64,000 bases of DNA from Thunnus maccoyii (lineage: Eukaryota; Chordata; Actinopteri; Scombriformes; Scombridae): contig NC_056550.1 of assembly GCF_910596095.1 (NCBI RefSeq), forward strand, positions 22,254,001 to 22,318,000. Direction: 5' to 3'. Below, piece after piece: positions 42,390 through 53,500 of this stretch (its first letter is position 1; each line of letters begins with the position of its first letter). The translations under genes and the position numbers were made by a program. The notes beneath the pieces were generated by a model. That model saw only the letters and a program-made list of their open reading frames with translations. It did not search any database and was not told the origin of the DNA.

Positions 42390-43030
42390 ACAGAATCAGA
42401 TTTATTCGCCGAGTAGAAAGTACAAGGAATTCAATGTAGTAGAAAAGCAATAAACATGAAGATTAAACAATAAACATAAACACAAACAGTGTAAGAAAGA
42501 GACACTTAACAGTGTAAGAAAGTGTAGTGGGGGTGTACTATGTGCCTGCATATTGACATGATAAAAACTGTGTGTACAAAAAAGCAGAATATAAATAGAA
42601 ATATGAAAACCAATATAGATATAAATATAGATTTGAGCGTAAATACACTTTGTGTAATAATAGGATATATATGTAAAGTTCACAATTTTTAATAAAAAAA
42701 TCTATATAGATCTTCATAGTGCAAAACAGACAAATATACATATACAGTATACACAATATGAATTAGGATGAGATATGGAGGTGAAGTGAGGTTAGTATCT
42801 TTACAGACTTTTAGTGACCTTATTAAAGATGACTATTGCCTGGGGAAAGAAGCTGTTTGGAAGAGGGGCAGGCAGGGGTGAGAGGGGTCAGATATGATTT
42901 TACCCACTCTCTTTCTGACCCTGGAGCTGTAAATGTCTGTGAAGGAGGGGAATGCAAGTCCGCTGATCCTCTCTGCACACCACGCCACACGCTGCAGTCT
43001 GTGTTGCGTGGTGTGCAGAGTGCGATGATG
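42390..43030. repeat. Dispersed repeat with a strong terminal hairpin
   Basis: Sequence of repeat character upstream of rpl19, with 'acaaggaattcaatgtag' on the left and 'gactattgcctggggaaaga' then 'gaagaggggcaggcaggg' on the right. I recall similar wording from fish repeats. The right end carries a perfect 15-bp inverted repeat (42971-42985 against 43006-43020). Confidence 0.5.
42971..43020. repeat. Perfect 15-bp inverted repeat (hairpin)
   Basis: CTCTGCACACCACGC (42971-42985) and its exact reverse complement (43006-43020) are separated by 20 bases. The loop can itself pair four more bases (ACAC/GTGT). It is G+C rich, so a stable cruciform or RNA hairpin is plausible. Confidence 0.9.
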
Positions 43031-44109
43031 ATGTCTATGTTCACATGTACATTTTTAGGAATATTTATGTTATTTTGCATTTTACATATGCATATTGTAC
43101 ATTGGTACCTTTAAGCATTCAAAACCTTCAAATCAATCTTTTCCTACAAAAAAGGCTTCACATTATAATAAACAGATCAATTAAAAAGAACAGGGAAACT
43201 GAAAATTGTACAATATGGTCAATATAAAATTCAACAAAAAACATAGCTCACATAACAAAGTTGCCTATTATTATTTCAGTGTTCTTTTTTGTCTGTTTTC
43301 TCACTTAAATAAGTAGTCTGGTTAAATATAGCTATAGTGAGTCTATTAAGGGCGTGAAAGACAGCCTCATAAATAATTACCAGTACAAAGATTAACATTA
43401 ACAAATCCAACAGAGCCGATGTGAGAAATATGCAGCTCCAAGAGAGTCAAAACCTTTTTGTCCATGAAGAACATATCAGAGAAATGCTATTTCAAGCTTT
43501 CAAGTGACTGCTATTAAAAACAAAGCATGAATACAGGGAGCAGTTTAGTGAGTGGCTATTTATGAAGACACTTATAAAAATAGACAACTGGTACTTTACC
43601 ATTTGACTGGCTACTTATTAAGCTTGCCACTGTTGCATCCTCGACTCTGCGGCAGCAGCCTGTCACCATGGCAACGCTGCACGCTCACAGTGTGGGTGCA
43701 CGAGGAGCGCTTGTGTGACATCTTCACCTCAGGTAACGCAGAATACCAAAAAGAAATCACTCAAAATAGCAGATCATGAGCTGCAGCTCTCTGCTCCATG
43801 TCCCTTTAGGATGAGCTGGGGGCTTTAAAGGGTCCTTAATGTTTATGGTCAAGAATGTCTTTTGTGATCCTTGACTATACTTTACTAAAACATTAAAAAA
43901 ATATATTTAACACCATATGGTTTGGTGATTTGTCTGAAACTAACAAGACTAAGATGCTCTGTGAGGCTGAACAGTGGTGCTTTGAGCTAAATGCAGGTAT
44001 AATGTTTACAATACAACAAAGTATACAAGAGAGGCAGATGAGACTGTTATTACTTTTATAAACCAAAGTTTTGACCTGATGATGGCACTAGATGAAAGGT
44101 TAGGGGATA

Positions 44110-44505
44110 AACTTTCTCACATGGGGACAATGAATATCTGTATCAAATTTCACAGCAATCCATCCAATAGTTTTTATGGTTTTTCATGAAAATGAGTCAG
44201 TAGAATAGATTATCTGGAAACGTACAGTACCAGTCAAAAGTTTGGACACTCATTCAAGGAAATGGGGAAGGTGTGTCCAAACTTTGGACTAGTACCGTAG
44301 ATGTTGAGATATTTCACAGAGTAAGCGAAAAGTTTGACCAGGAGCTAAAGGAAAAGTCAGAGGATCACCAAAGTCATTACAATTTATCTTCCAGGAAACT
44401 TTAATATCTGCAGAAAATTTCATAGCAATCCGTCCAAAAGGGGTCGAGATATTTCAGTCTGGACCAAAGTGGTGGACCGACCAACCGTCAGGCTGATATT
44501 GCCAT
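44110..44505 (+). repeat. Dispersed repeat, second copy, interrupted by a MITE
   Basis: Same family as 4575-4870: 'catagcaatccgtccaa', 'gagatatttcagtctggacc', 'aaaagtcagaggatcacc'. It is split at 44223-44299 by a 77-bp inverted-repeat insertion. Confidence 0.75.
44223..44299. mobile_element. 77-bp Tc1/mariner-like MITE
   Basis: The left end TACAGTACCAGTCAAAAGTT and the right end, read in reverse, are inverted repeats of about 27 bp with few mismatches. The termini are TA, the target dinucleotide of Tc1/mariner transposons. It consists of little but its two termini and has no coding capacity. A decayed relative ends at 18250. Confidence 0.75.
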
Positions 44506-45014
44506 CTCTAGAGCAGGATGTTTCTCCTCCACGTTGTGAGAAATGTGGAGGAGAAAAATGTGCAAACAGCATTAAAGTTTGGCTGAGTTTTTGTCATTGT
44601 GCAGACCAAAGAATTGTCCTCCAACAACAGATTTTAAACAGGAGACTACAGTCAAAAATATTCAGATTCAAGTCAGAATAGTGACCAAAACCAATCATTT
44701 CCATTTGAGATTAATCTCAGAACTGATCACTAAATAAATGCATGAAGGCATGTTACGCTGCAGGTGCTTGGAGCCATAAAACGTTGGCATTTTTCTACAT
44801 TTCTGCTGAATTCACAATAAATCTGACTTTGTATGAATTGTGTTACACTTTCATCTTTAAGCTCTTCAAATCAGCCATTCCACACATGCAATTGCATTAA
44901 TTTGTTACTGTAGTAATGTAATAATTTCATAATTTCCATACATTGAACACATTTTCATATTTGAACAAGGCTTGAAAATAAATTGAATAAATGTAGTTTT
45001 TCGTTTCTTCTCTG

Positions 45015-45070
45015 ATTGTTGTTTAAGAGTTGAACTCGTGCCGTTACCCAAAGCTCAAACCAACTGAGTC
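45015..45070 (-). pseudogene. Possible truncated tRNA-like fragment
   Basis: The - strand has a D-arm-like CTCAGTTGGTTTGAGC and, about 26 bases on, a T-loop-like GAGTTCAACTC. The anticodon arm is missing or too short. This may be a tRNA relic or SINE head, or chance. Confidence 0.25.
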
Positions 45071-45571
45071 TGGTTTAATTTATGTTAGAAATCAACAGCT
45101 AAAACATACAGTAGATGTGTGAATTTATAAGATATTAAGGCATGTTTTTATATAATGTTGATGTGTATATTTATTTCTCTTATGAATATTCTGAAACTTA
45201 GGTATTCTACTGTTGCATCCACTGCAAGAAGCTGCAAAGAAGAGCATCAGATAAATGCCAAAGATGTTAATGTAAACTGAAGATAGCCACAGTTGACTCA
45301 TTGTCCATCCACTCAGTTAACCTTGAGCTACAGTACAAAGATGAAAAACAAGATCCAGCTGAGGACAACCTGCTCTCTTGCTGCACATTCAGTTTTTCTT
45401 AGTGGAAGATGTCGACTAGCTGATGCAGGAGAGTCACGGAGACTAATATCCAGGATGAAGAGGTTGATAAAAGTAATGCAGTAAGAAATGGTTCAGGAAG
45501 TTTTCCATGTCATGATTCAACTGACATCAATCGTGAGGTACACTGTGCTGTGTTTCTGTTTCCCTGCTTGC

Positions 45572-45596
45572 TTTTTTTTTTTTTTTTTTTTTTTTT
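45572..45596 (+). repeat. Poly-T tract, 25 bases
   Basis: Uninterrupted T run just before the coding-looking segment. It could act as a polypyrimidine tract, or it could be the tail of a reverse-oriented retroposon. Confidence 0.95.
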
Positions 45597-45606
45597 ATAA
45601 CCATCA

Positions 45607-45792
45607 AGGTTTCCACCTACTATGATACCCATCTCACCGGAAGTATGAGCTGCAGCCACAGAGGATCATCTTGTGGGCGTTCGATCACAACGTCACACAG
45701 AGTTCCCTCCAGAAGAAGTTCGTCACAGACAGCAACAAGCGAGGAGATCATTTTCCTCTACGGGTGACTCCTGTGAGAGGCGGAGGTGGATA
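45607..45792 (+). pseudogene. Unidentified coding-like segment (possible exon relic)
   Basis: I do not recognise this. From 45629 an open frame reads YPSHRKYELQPQRIILWAFD then HNVTQSSLQKKFVTDSNKRG then DHFPLRVTPV, ending RGGGG and TAA. It has balanced codon use and is more GC-rich than its surroundings. A frame one base away carries VSTYYDTHLTG directly after a polypyrimidine tract and an AAG acceptor-like site (45607). A single-base loss near 45638 would join the two. It could be a terminal coding exon of an unlisted gene with a frameshift, a pseudogene fragment, or chance. No further exon is found nearby. Confidence 0.3.
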
Positions 45793-46162
45793 AATATTCC
45801 CCTTGGTTTTTGAGGTTTACTAATCAATCAGTATGACATCTTCTGTACTGTGGGAACTCAGTATTTTTTCTGTCACAGACACATTTTAATACTTATCTTC
45901 AGCAGAAAATCACAAACCGTCAAAGCAGTTTTTAGTTTAAAGCAGAAACTAGTGTAAACCATGATGACAATTGTCTACACACATACATTTAAAGGCCCAG
46001 AATACATTTTTAACCATATAAATGTGATATACTGTATATTCACAATTCAGGAGTATCAGTAGTAGATTAAAAAAAAACATTGTGTCTCTCATCTCATCAT
46101 GACTCATAGAGAGAGGTTTTATACTAACATTACAGACCTTTTACAGCGCTTTAAGCAAAAAC

Positions 46163-46723
46163 TTAAAGCTGCACTAATCAATATGTTATATTAAAAAATG
46201 GATCAAATTACTATGTGTAATGTGAAATGTATTTCTTGTACTAACAAACCCACAAAGAAGAATTATCACCTGACTCTAGTGCCTTTCAGATATTTCTTAC
46301 TGTTTTGGTTTAAACTTACCGTCAGCTTGGCTTTCAGTCACTGGAGGCGGCAGCTGGTTTTCAGCATAAAAAAAAATAACTCAGATAAACCCACTGTACC
46401 TTATCTGTCCAGTAATAAACAACAGATGGACAAAGTTATCAGCTAGCTATCTGAAGAGAGTGTTACATCTAACAGCTGAAGACATTTTTCTCAGGGATTG
46501 ACGGAGACCAAAACAGACCTAAAATAATGAATGGATATTAGACTTTATTGGAAATATAAGTCCAAATGACTGCTAATGTTGCTCTGTGTCTGCTGAATGT
46601 GTAAATCTGCAACTGATTGCTTACAAGTTTGCCGTAACGACTTAAAAAGGTGATAATATGTTGTCTTTATAGTTCGTTCCACTGCCCACAAGTGGTCCAA
46701 AAAGTGATTTTATGCAGGTTTAA
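46163..46723. mobile_element. Second TTAA-flanked inverted-repeat element
   Basis: The left end is TTAA then AGCTGCACTAATC (46163). The right end, reversed, is TTAA then ACCTGCATAAAATC (46723). The imperfect inverted repeat flanked by TTAA suggests a piggyBac-like non-autonomous element of 561 bp. The interior has no transposase. Confidence 0.4.
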
Positions 46724-47499
46724 ACAACTAACTTTAGTTGTTATGTCATGAGGCTACAACATTCTTGCTACATTTTGGTTTTTGGTGCCTATAACCGCTG
46801 TATATATATATATATACTATTCTATTTATATCTGTTTCTTTAATCTGCTAAGTAACCATTCTTGCCAAATTCATCAATTCAATTATGATAATGTAATCTA
46901 ATAATCAGGAAGCAACATTTATTTTCCCACTGACAAGTGGAGTCTTAAAGCTTCAGACTATAAATGCTCATAATCCCCGACATGTTCTTCAACCCCATAA
47001 ACCTCTGAGACCCCTGAAACACCCATCCTCCTAGGTCAACACTGGATCACTTATAGAACAGGGTCCCTTGGGCTGGTAGGGTTTTGCTCAAGGCCACATC
47101 AGAATGAACCTCCTCTTCTTCAAATCATAGAGACTCCAGATACTGAGCCTCCTTGCTGCTGCAACAAACCACTTGTAAAATTGAGCTATTCTCAGCCCCA
47201 TTACGGCCCCTCCAGGACCTGTGGATCCCAGCGAGGGGACCACTGGTTCGGCCTGTCCACACTCACAGCCTCCATCGCCTCTGTTGTTCTCTCATCAATC
47301 GATAAGTGAAGGTGGGGTCTGTTCAGTGGGGCGTGGACCTCGGCTCCCAGCTGGAGTCTGTCGAGCGCACACAGGAGAGAGAAACGGCGTCAAGGCAGAC
47401 AGCAGAAGACAGATCAATACCGGTAGTTGGACAAATCTGCCTTCAAATTAAGAGCTTATTTGTCACCACAGTTTCTGCAGATATTACTGTTACTAATTC

Positions 47500-47615
47500 T
47501 GACATATTTTTGGGGAGTTTTTCCTCATCGATAGATTGTAAAGCTACCTTTACAAAGCAAATTTGTGATTTGTGATATTGGGATATATAAAATGAAAATG
47601 GACTTGACTTGATTA
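47500..47615 (+). mobile_element. Retroposon 3' tail remnant
   Basis: The sequence 'ttggggagtttttcctca' followed by 'gatattgggatatataaaat' and 'ggacttgacttgatt' resembles the conserved 3' tail of common fish non-LTR elements that ends with a TTGA-rich tract. No ORF is associated. Confidence 0.5.
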
Positions 47616-47869
47616 CTGCTTGTACTGTCTAATACCAAAGAATTGAAAGCAGTCGTAGAGTGGTACTAAATTAAAATGATTACTATGAATAAGCTAGACA
47701 ATATATATACTTGCTTCTACATATTAGGTCCCACATTATATATATTGTTATATTATATTATTGTTAGACTAGAACAGTATGTATTATATAGAAAGCAGAA
47801 AAACTAGAGTGATACAAGATATCACTACTCATATCAATACTCCCAGTTAGGGTCGGGAAATGTATGTAG

Positions 47870-48260
47870 GGTGACAAATTAAAGGACAAACCTGAATAAA
47901 TGAGTGTAGAAATATGACGAATGCAGATGCTTCCACACAGGTGCACTGCATGGTACAATCAAACAATTAACATCATGCATAAAAATGCTGAGAAGGCCCA
48001 GTTGATTCTGATTTTGTATCAAGATGGCAAGAGGAAAAGATCTAAGTGACTTTGAAACTGTGGGAAAGACATCAGTATGTTGTGGTCTATAGTGCACATT
48101 AGGTGACCGTCATGCTCGTCAGGGGACTGAAGAGTGACTGCCAAGGTGCTTTGAAACTGTCCCGGCAGCATGTGGCAGCCCAACACCTTACTAAGACACT
48201 TTATGTTGATTTTTTCATTTAATTTGTTACTCGTCTGTATGTGCATATCATCTCCACAGT
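47870..48260. mobile_element. DNA-transposon-like dispersed repeat remnant
   Basis: Contains 'cagatgcttccacacagg', 'aacaattaacatcat', 'aaaaatgctgagaaggccca' and 'gatctaagtgactttgaaac', in an order I recall from a repeat widespread in teleosts. No open reading frame of transposase length is present. Confidence 0.45.
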
Positions 48261-48639
48261 GGCCTAATACACTCCTAAGTATATTAAGCCATCAGGGCAA
48301 CATTGCAAATCAATTAGTAGGACTTTCCATATTAATATTTTATATTATTTTTGGCTTAATGTGATCAATGTGATGAAATACCTTGATTTGTTTGGTTTTT
48401 AATTTCTCCAGAAAGTGTCATTTACTATCTATCAACACACAAAATTAGCCTACATATAATTAGCAGTTTCTTAATTATCATGAATTTCAAACAAGTCACA
48501 CATCTTTCTCTTAATTTGGACTCTTAACTTTTTAAAGGTTTTTTTTATTTTGAAAGCAGTAACCGGATATTCTGTTGTGTCATCCTGCTGACTTGACACT
48601 AGTGTAAAAACCTGGTGCGCCAGTGTGTAACGCTATAGG

Positions 48640-48817
48640 CTGAGAGGGAGGCAGCTGTTGCCATTATTTTACCAGCCAGCTCAGATACATCAGCGGCTCC
48701 AACCTCCCTTTAAAAAAAAAAAAGGAAAAAAAGAAAAAAAAAAGATGAGTCTGTGGACACCATCATAAGAAAAAAAAAAAATACGACACTGAAAATAGAT
48801 TTTGAAAAGTTAAATCA
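48640..48817 (+). promoter_or_regulatory. cacnb1: cacnb1 5' UTR, A-rich, with a short uORF
   Basis: The leader upstream of the cacnb1 ATG is strongly A-rich (48709-48780 is almost all A with scattered G). A seven-codon upstream ORF, ATG at 48745 and TAA at 48766-48768 (MSLWTPS), ends 49 bases before the main start. The exact transcription start is not determinable; the extent given is inferred. Confidence 0.45.
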
Positions 48818-50116
48818 ATGGTACAGAAAAGTAGTATGTCCAGGACGCCTTCGACCTCAACCCAGGAGATCCAAATGGACATGTTCGACCATCATCCTCA
48901 CACACAGGTAAGACTACGGAACAGAAACGGAAGGAAACCAGATATTACTGACAGTAAAATGGAAAAGCCTCTTCAGAGATAAGCATTTATCTATATTAAA
49001 AAAGGCGGTTTGATAACAGTGAAGCTGTTTGACTTCGGGGGATTAACAGGTTGTTCGGCAATTAAGTGGCTTAATTTGCTTTCGGGAGTCTTAAAATGAT
49101 GTTTCTGTGCTGTGCGATGCGCTGGTTTAAGATCGAAATTTCATCCAATTTATGATTATGAGAGGTAGAAAACACGGGAGGATAGATTATAGTTTTTTCT
49201 TCCTTTTGAGTTTGATTTATAATTTCATCCTCGGCCTGTGTGTAGCCGGTAATTGGGTTGTAATAAGTCGTCTGCGTGTATACACTATGTGAGGATATGA
49301 TGTAAGGCTTGTTTTTTTATGCTGCTGCCCATTGGATTCTTTAGGAAACCACGCCTTTGTTCAACTAATGAGTAATTACCAAAATGGGTTATTACGTTAA
49401 ATGTTGATCTGCCCAGTTGGAGGAGAGTTTGAGTTTTATTTGGAAAAAAAAAATGAAGTGAATTTTAAGTTTTAAAACCTAACAGAACAGTAATAAAAGT
49501 AATCAGTTTATCTTTTGGATATTGATGTTTTAAGTCTTACATATGACATCAGATCTGTTTCTCCTTCAAAAAAAGACACAACTTGGTGATTTTTTTTTCC
49601 TTTTCATTTACAATCCTATCCTTTCAACTTTCCATGGTGTCACTCTTTTTTTTTTACAGCCACAAATACAGGCTGTTTTAGGAAGTGGCATGATATTGTG
49701 GGCATGTTTAGTCATAACAGTTTCTATGGATGATGATGAATAAAAAAAAAAAAAAAAAAAATTAAAAATGATGAGAATATCTAGAACAAACACACCCACG
49801 CTGAGCTCAGTCATTGTCTCTCTGGAGAGGGAAAAAAAAAAACACCTCACCACAGACAACCAGCGCTTCAAACCATGCCAAGTCCTGCTCTCTCCTCTTT
49901 ACTCCCACTCCTCCCAGCTCCTTCTCATCTCTCTCTTCCCCCTCAGCTCTCTCCATATTCTTTCTCAATCCACTTTCCACGCTTTTGATTGTCCCGCTAT
50001 CTTCATCCTGCTCTCGCCATCTCACCTCTTCCTGTCTGTTTTTAGCAACCAGGTCTTTATCTGCTGCGTGAAACAGATGGATGGACCCCCTTCTTGTGCC
50101 AGGCGGCGGGGGAATG

Positions 50117-50154
<38 letters not shown>

Positions 50155-50523
50155 CACCTTCTGATCAATTGGATATAAAGTTCATGCCGACCTGCAGCGG
50201 GTCACATTGGTATATGTATTTATAACTCAGGGAACTGCTTTTCTAATATCCTGAAGGAGACAGTCTGAGTTTTTCACCCAGACAGCAACAAACCAAATAA
50301 GAAATTAACCGTGGGGCGAGAACTGATCCACAGTCAGCGCCTGGGGGTCACTTATAGATTAAAGATAGTGTCCGTTGATCAACCATCAGATTGTGAGCAG
50401 AATAATGTATGGAGCGTTCTGGCTGGAGTAGTGTAATGTGGTTTACATTTCACAGTTGTGATATTGTGCATCCCGCCACCCGCCACCCTGCCTGCTCCCT
50501 GCCCTCCAGTTTAAAGCCCCCTG

Positions 50524-50581
<58 letters not shown>

Positions 50582-53500
50582 ACACCCTCTTTAATTATAC
50601 ACTTAATCTGGGAAGATGTTTACCAACAGGAAGCCTCCCCTCCCTACTTCCTCTGGCATTTCCCTGCCCTTTACTGACAGGAACCCGCCCCATCATGACT
50701 CTGATCATGAAGACCCTTCCAAACACACACGAAAACATACAAACACACACACACACACACACACCTGTACCCATGCATTTCATGTTAAATTTAACCCTAG
50801 ACTTGTGACAACAGAGCATAAATTTGCTTCTGGATGAAACACGGGTTTTATATTCGTTTTTTTGGCCATCATCTCAATCTGTTATGAAAAGATTTTATTC
50901 ACCAGTTTAATTGCTTAGATATCAGCAACATCTCCAGCAGAGCGACCAGGCAGATTATCTAACAGGTTGTAAACAAATCCACAGTGTCACCATGTTATCT
51001 AAATGACTTACTTGCCAACAAAAACAAACTATCCGATGTTAACATTCAAGTTTTGCTGATCCTTCCTTGTTAAACTTTGGCTGAACGTCCTTCATTTTAC
51101 ACGGATGTGGACAATAACTTACAATAACAATAACAAAGATAATTCATCTTTGATTTAACTGCCAAATGATGGCGATGGACTGTGGTTGTGTTTCTATTCT
51201 TCTTAGTTGTCATCTTAGAGATTAAGCTTGTCAGTAAGATCTCATTTCTGTATCTGGATATCTGATCTGGATCAAGAAAAACACACGTCACAGTAACGCC
51301 GTTGTAAATGCAGCAGAATGGATTGCAATCGGATCAGTCAGAACACATCTGGAGATGTTGGATTGTGATCGGACCTCAGCCAGGTGTAAACAACATCAGT
51401 GGCTACATTCTCAAAAAGAAGATCCACCCTCCTCTTCCTGCTATCTCACGCAAGCCCGACATCACATGTAAACATGTCTCTTGATCCAGAACGTGTTTGC
51501 TCGCCAGCCCTGCCCATCTAACAGGCATCCGATCTCAATGCGGGCAGAATTAAGATAGCGAGAACACTTATTAATACCAGGAGTTAATTCAAAAGCCCAT
51601 GATAAACCATGAAAAGCTTGAACTGGACCAGAGACGACAATGGAAATAAGTGCAGGACTTTAATTGTTTTATCCTTGACAAAGTCTGATATGTTGTGCTT
51701 TTTACATGAAAACGTTGTCAGTAAACCAAACCAAACAACTGCAAACAGAAAACAGTTATTCTCATTATTGATTAATCCGCTGATTATTTTCTTGATTAAC
51801 CAATTAGTCGCTTGGTCTATAAAACATCAGAAAACTGTGATAAATGTCCATCCCAGTTTCCCAGACTCCAAAGTGATATCTTTAAATGTCTTGTTTTGTC
51901 CGACCAACAGTGCAAAATTTAGTTTACTATCATGTAAGACCAAGAAAAGCAGCAGATTCTCACGTTTAAGAAGCTATAACCATCGAATGTTTGGCATTTT
52001 TGCTTGAAAAATGACTGAAATTATTAATCTTCTGTCCATCGACTGACTCATTAATCGTTGCAGTGCAAAATGTCAGATCTCATTATCTACGTATCCAGAT
52101 ACAGATCGCATGTTAATACCAGGTTAAAACAGGGTCTAAAATGTTACAAGAGATGTTACGTCTTCTAGTATTTCTCTACATAATCTTCATGTTTTCACCA
52201 GCTCACACAGCATTTTCTAAATATTCATAACCTTTCCAGTCAGTGTAGGTGAACAGATTTGCCAACAGTGATGTAATCGGTTGCATCTAAGCTCCAAGTA
52301 CAGTTTCCAATCCTCATTTTTTTTCTCATGTATCATCACCTAAAGTTAAACTGTAAAAGCTAGTGAATATTCTAGCATATGTTCGTAACACAGGAATTTT
52401 ATGATTGAACTGTTAACTTGTCGGGTGTATCATAGTTGTTGTGTAGCATCCTGCTGTGTATTCACTCTATCCCATCAGTATCAGTAAATCAAGCATGGCA
52501 CACAACAGGCTAGATGCATTATTTTTTTGCACTACAGGAGGTTTAAATGAATTCAAATAAATTCCTTAGCTCCTTTATTTAGAGATGTATTTTTCCTTTT
52601 TATCCGTTAACACTGGAAACCTCTCGGCCACAGTGTGTTTTTGTGGTTGCACCAGTTGGCGCTGGTGTAACAGGTCATGTTTGTTTAAAGGCAGGCAGGA
52701 CTGCGTCATACATCTGAGAGCCTCGGTCCGCCCTGTTGTACATGATGTGACGGTGATAACAAAATAGAGGAGGGATTACTGCTGACGGGTAGCTAACCTG
52801 TCGCTAGATCTCTCCTGCTGAAAAGTCACTAGATATACAGATGTTGTATTTAGACAGCAGCTGATCGGTTAGGTTTAATGTTTACATAGGTATACGTGTG
52901 TGTAAACGTGAACAGTTGTGGACAAAGCTAATTGTTGCTCACAGTGTGTGTGAAAAACCAGTTCAGAGAGGTAATATAAGTTGCCCTGTGATGAGTATAG
53001 AGATTCATACTGAATACTGAACATATTACTTTCCAAAGCATACCACAAAAGCAGAGTTTTTTATTTTTGAGTATCAGTATTAGGGCTGGGTATCATCTTT
53101 AATGTTTTTGATATTAGAGGAAATACAATACTTTAGGTTGGTTATAGATAATAACACTTTTTCGGTAGTTTTCGATGCTCGGACTGGCAATAAGGTTCAG
53201 TACTCAGCCCTAATCTGTATAATATGAAGCTTGCAGGCTTAAATAATGTTTAAAAAGTAAATATTTTAGTAAGTAATCCATCAAATTGAACATATATGGC
53301 TCTAAGTTATAATACATTATTGATGTGTGGTCATCTATTTGATGTACAGATAGACAAATAGAGAGTCTTGAGTAATGGGAGGTTCTGATATCTAATATTT
53401 CAGAACAGACTACTGAAGAGAAGCACAAACTATTAGTCAGTCAAACAGAAGATAAACAGTGAGATAGTATGAATATGCTATATTTTTTTTACTTGTAAAA

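Larger units (their letters stand above)
43031..48640. other. Intergenic interval between divergent rpl19 and cacnb1
   Basis: No gene with complete support. Contents: dispersed repeat with nested MITE (44110-44505), a coding-looking orphan segment (45607-45792), a TTAA-flanked element (46163-46723), a LINE/SINE tail (about 47500-47615) and a DNA-transposon-like remnant (47870-48260). The rest is AT-rich. Confidence 0.5.

Noticed and set aside
49768-50178. A 136-codon open frame on the + strand and its antisense partner
   Set aside because: Spans a pyrimidine-rich stretch and a GT microsatellite; Ser/Leu/Pro composition is typical of CT-rich non-coding DNA.
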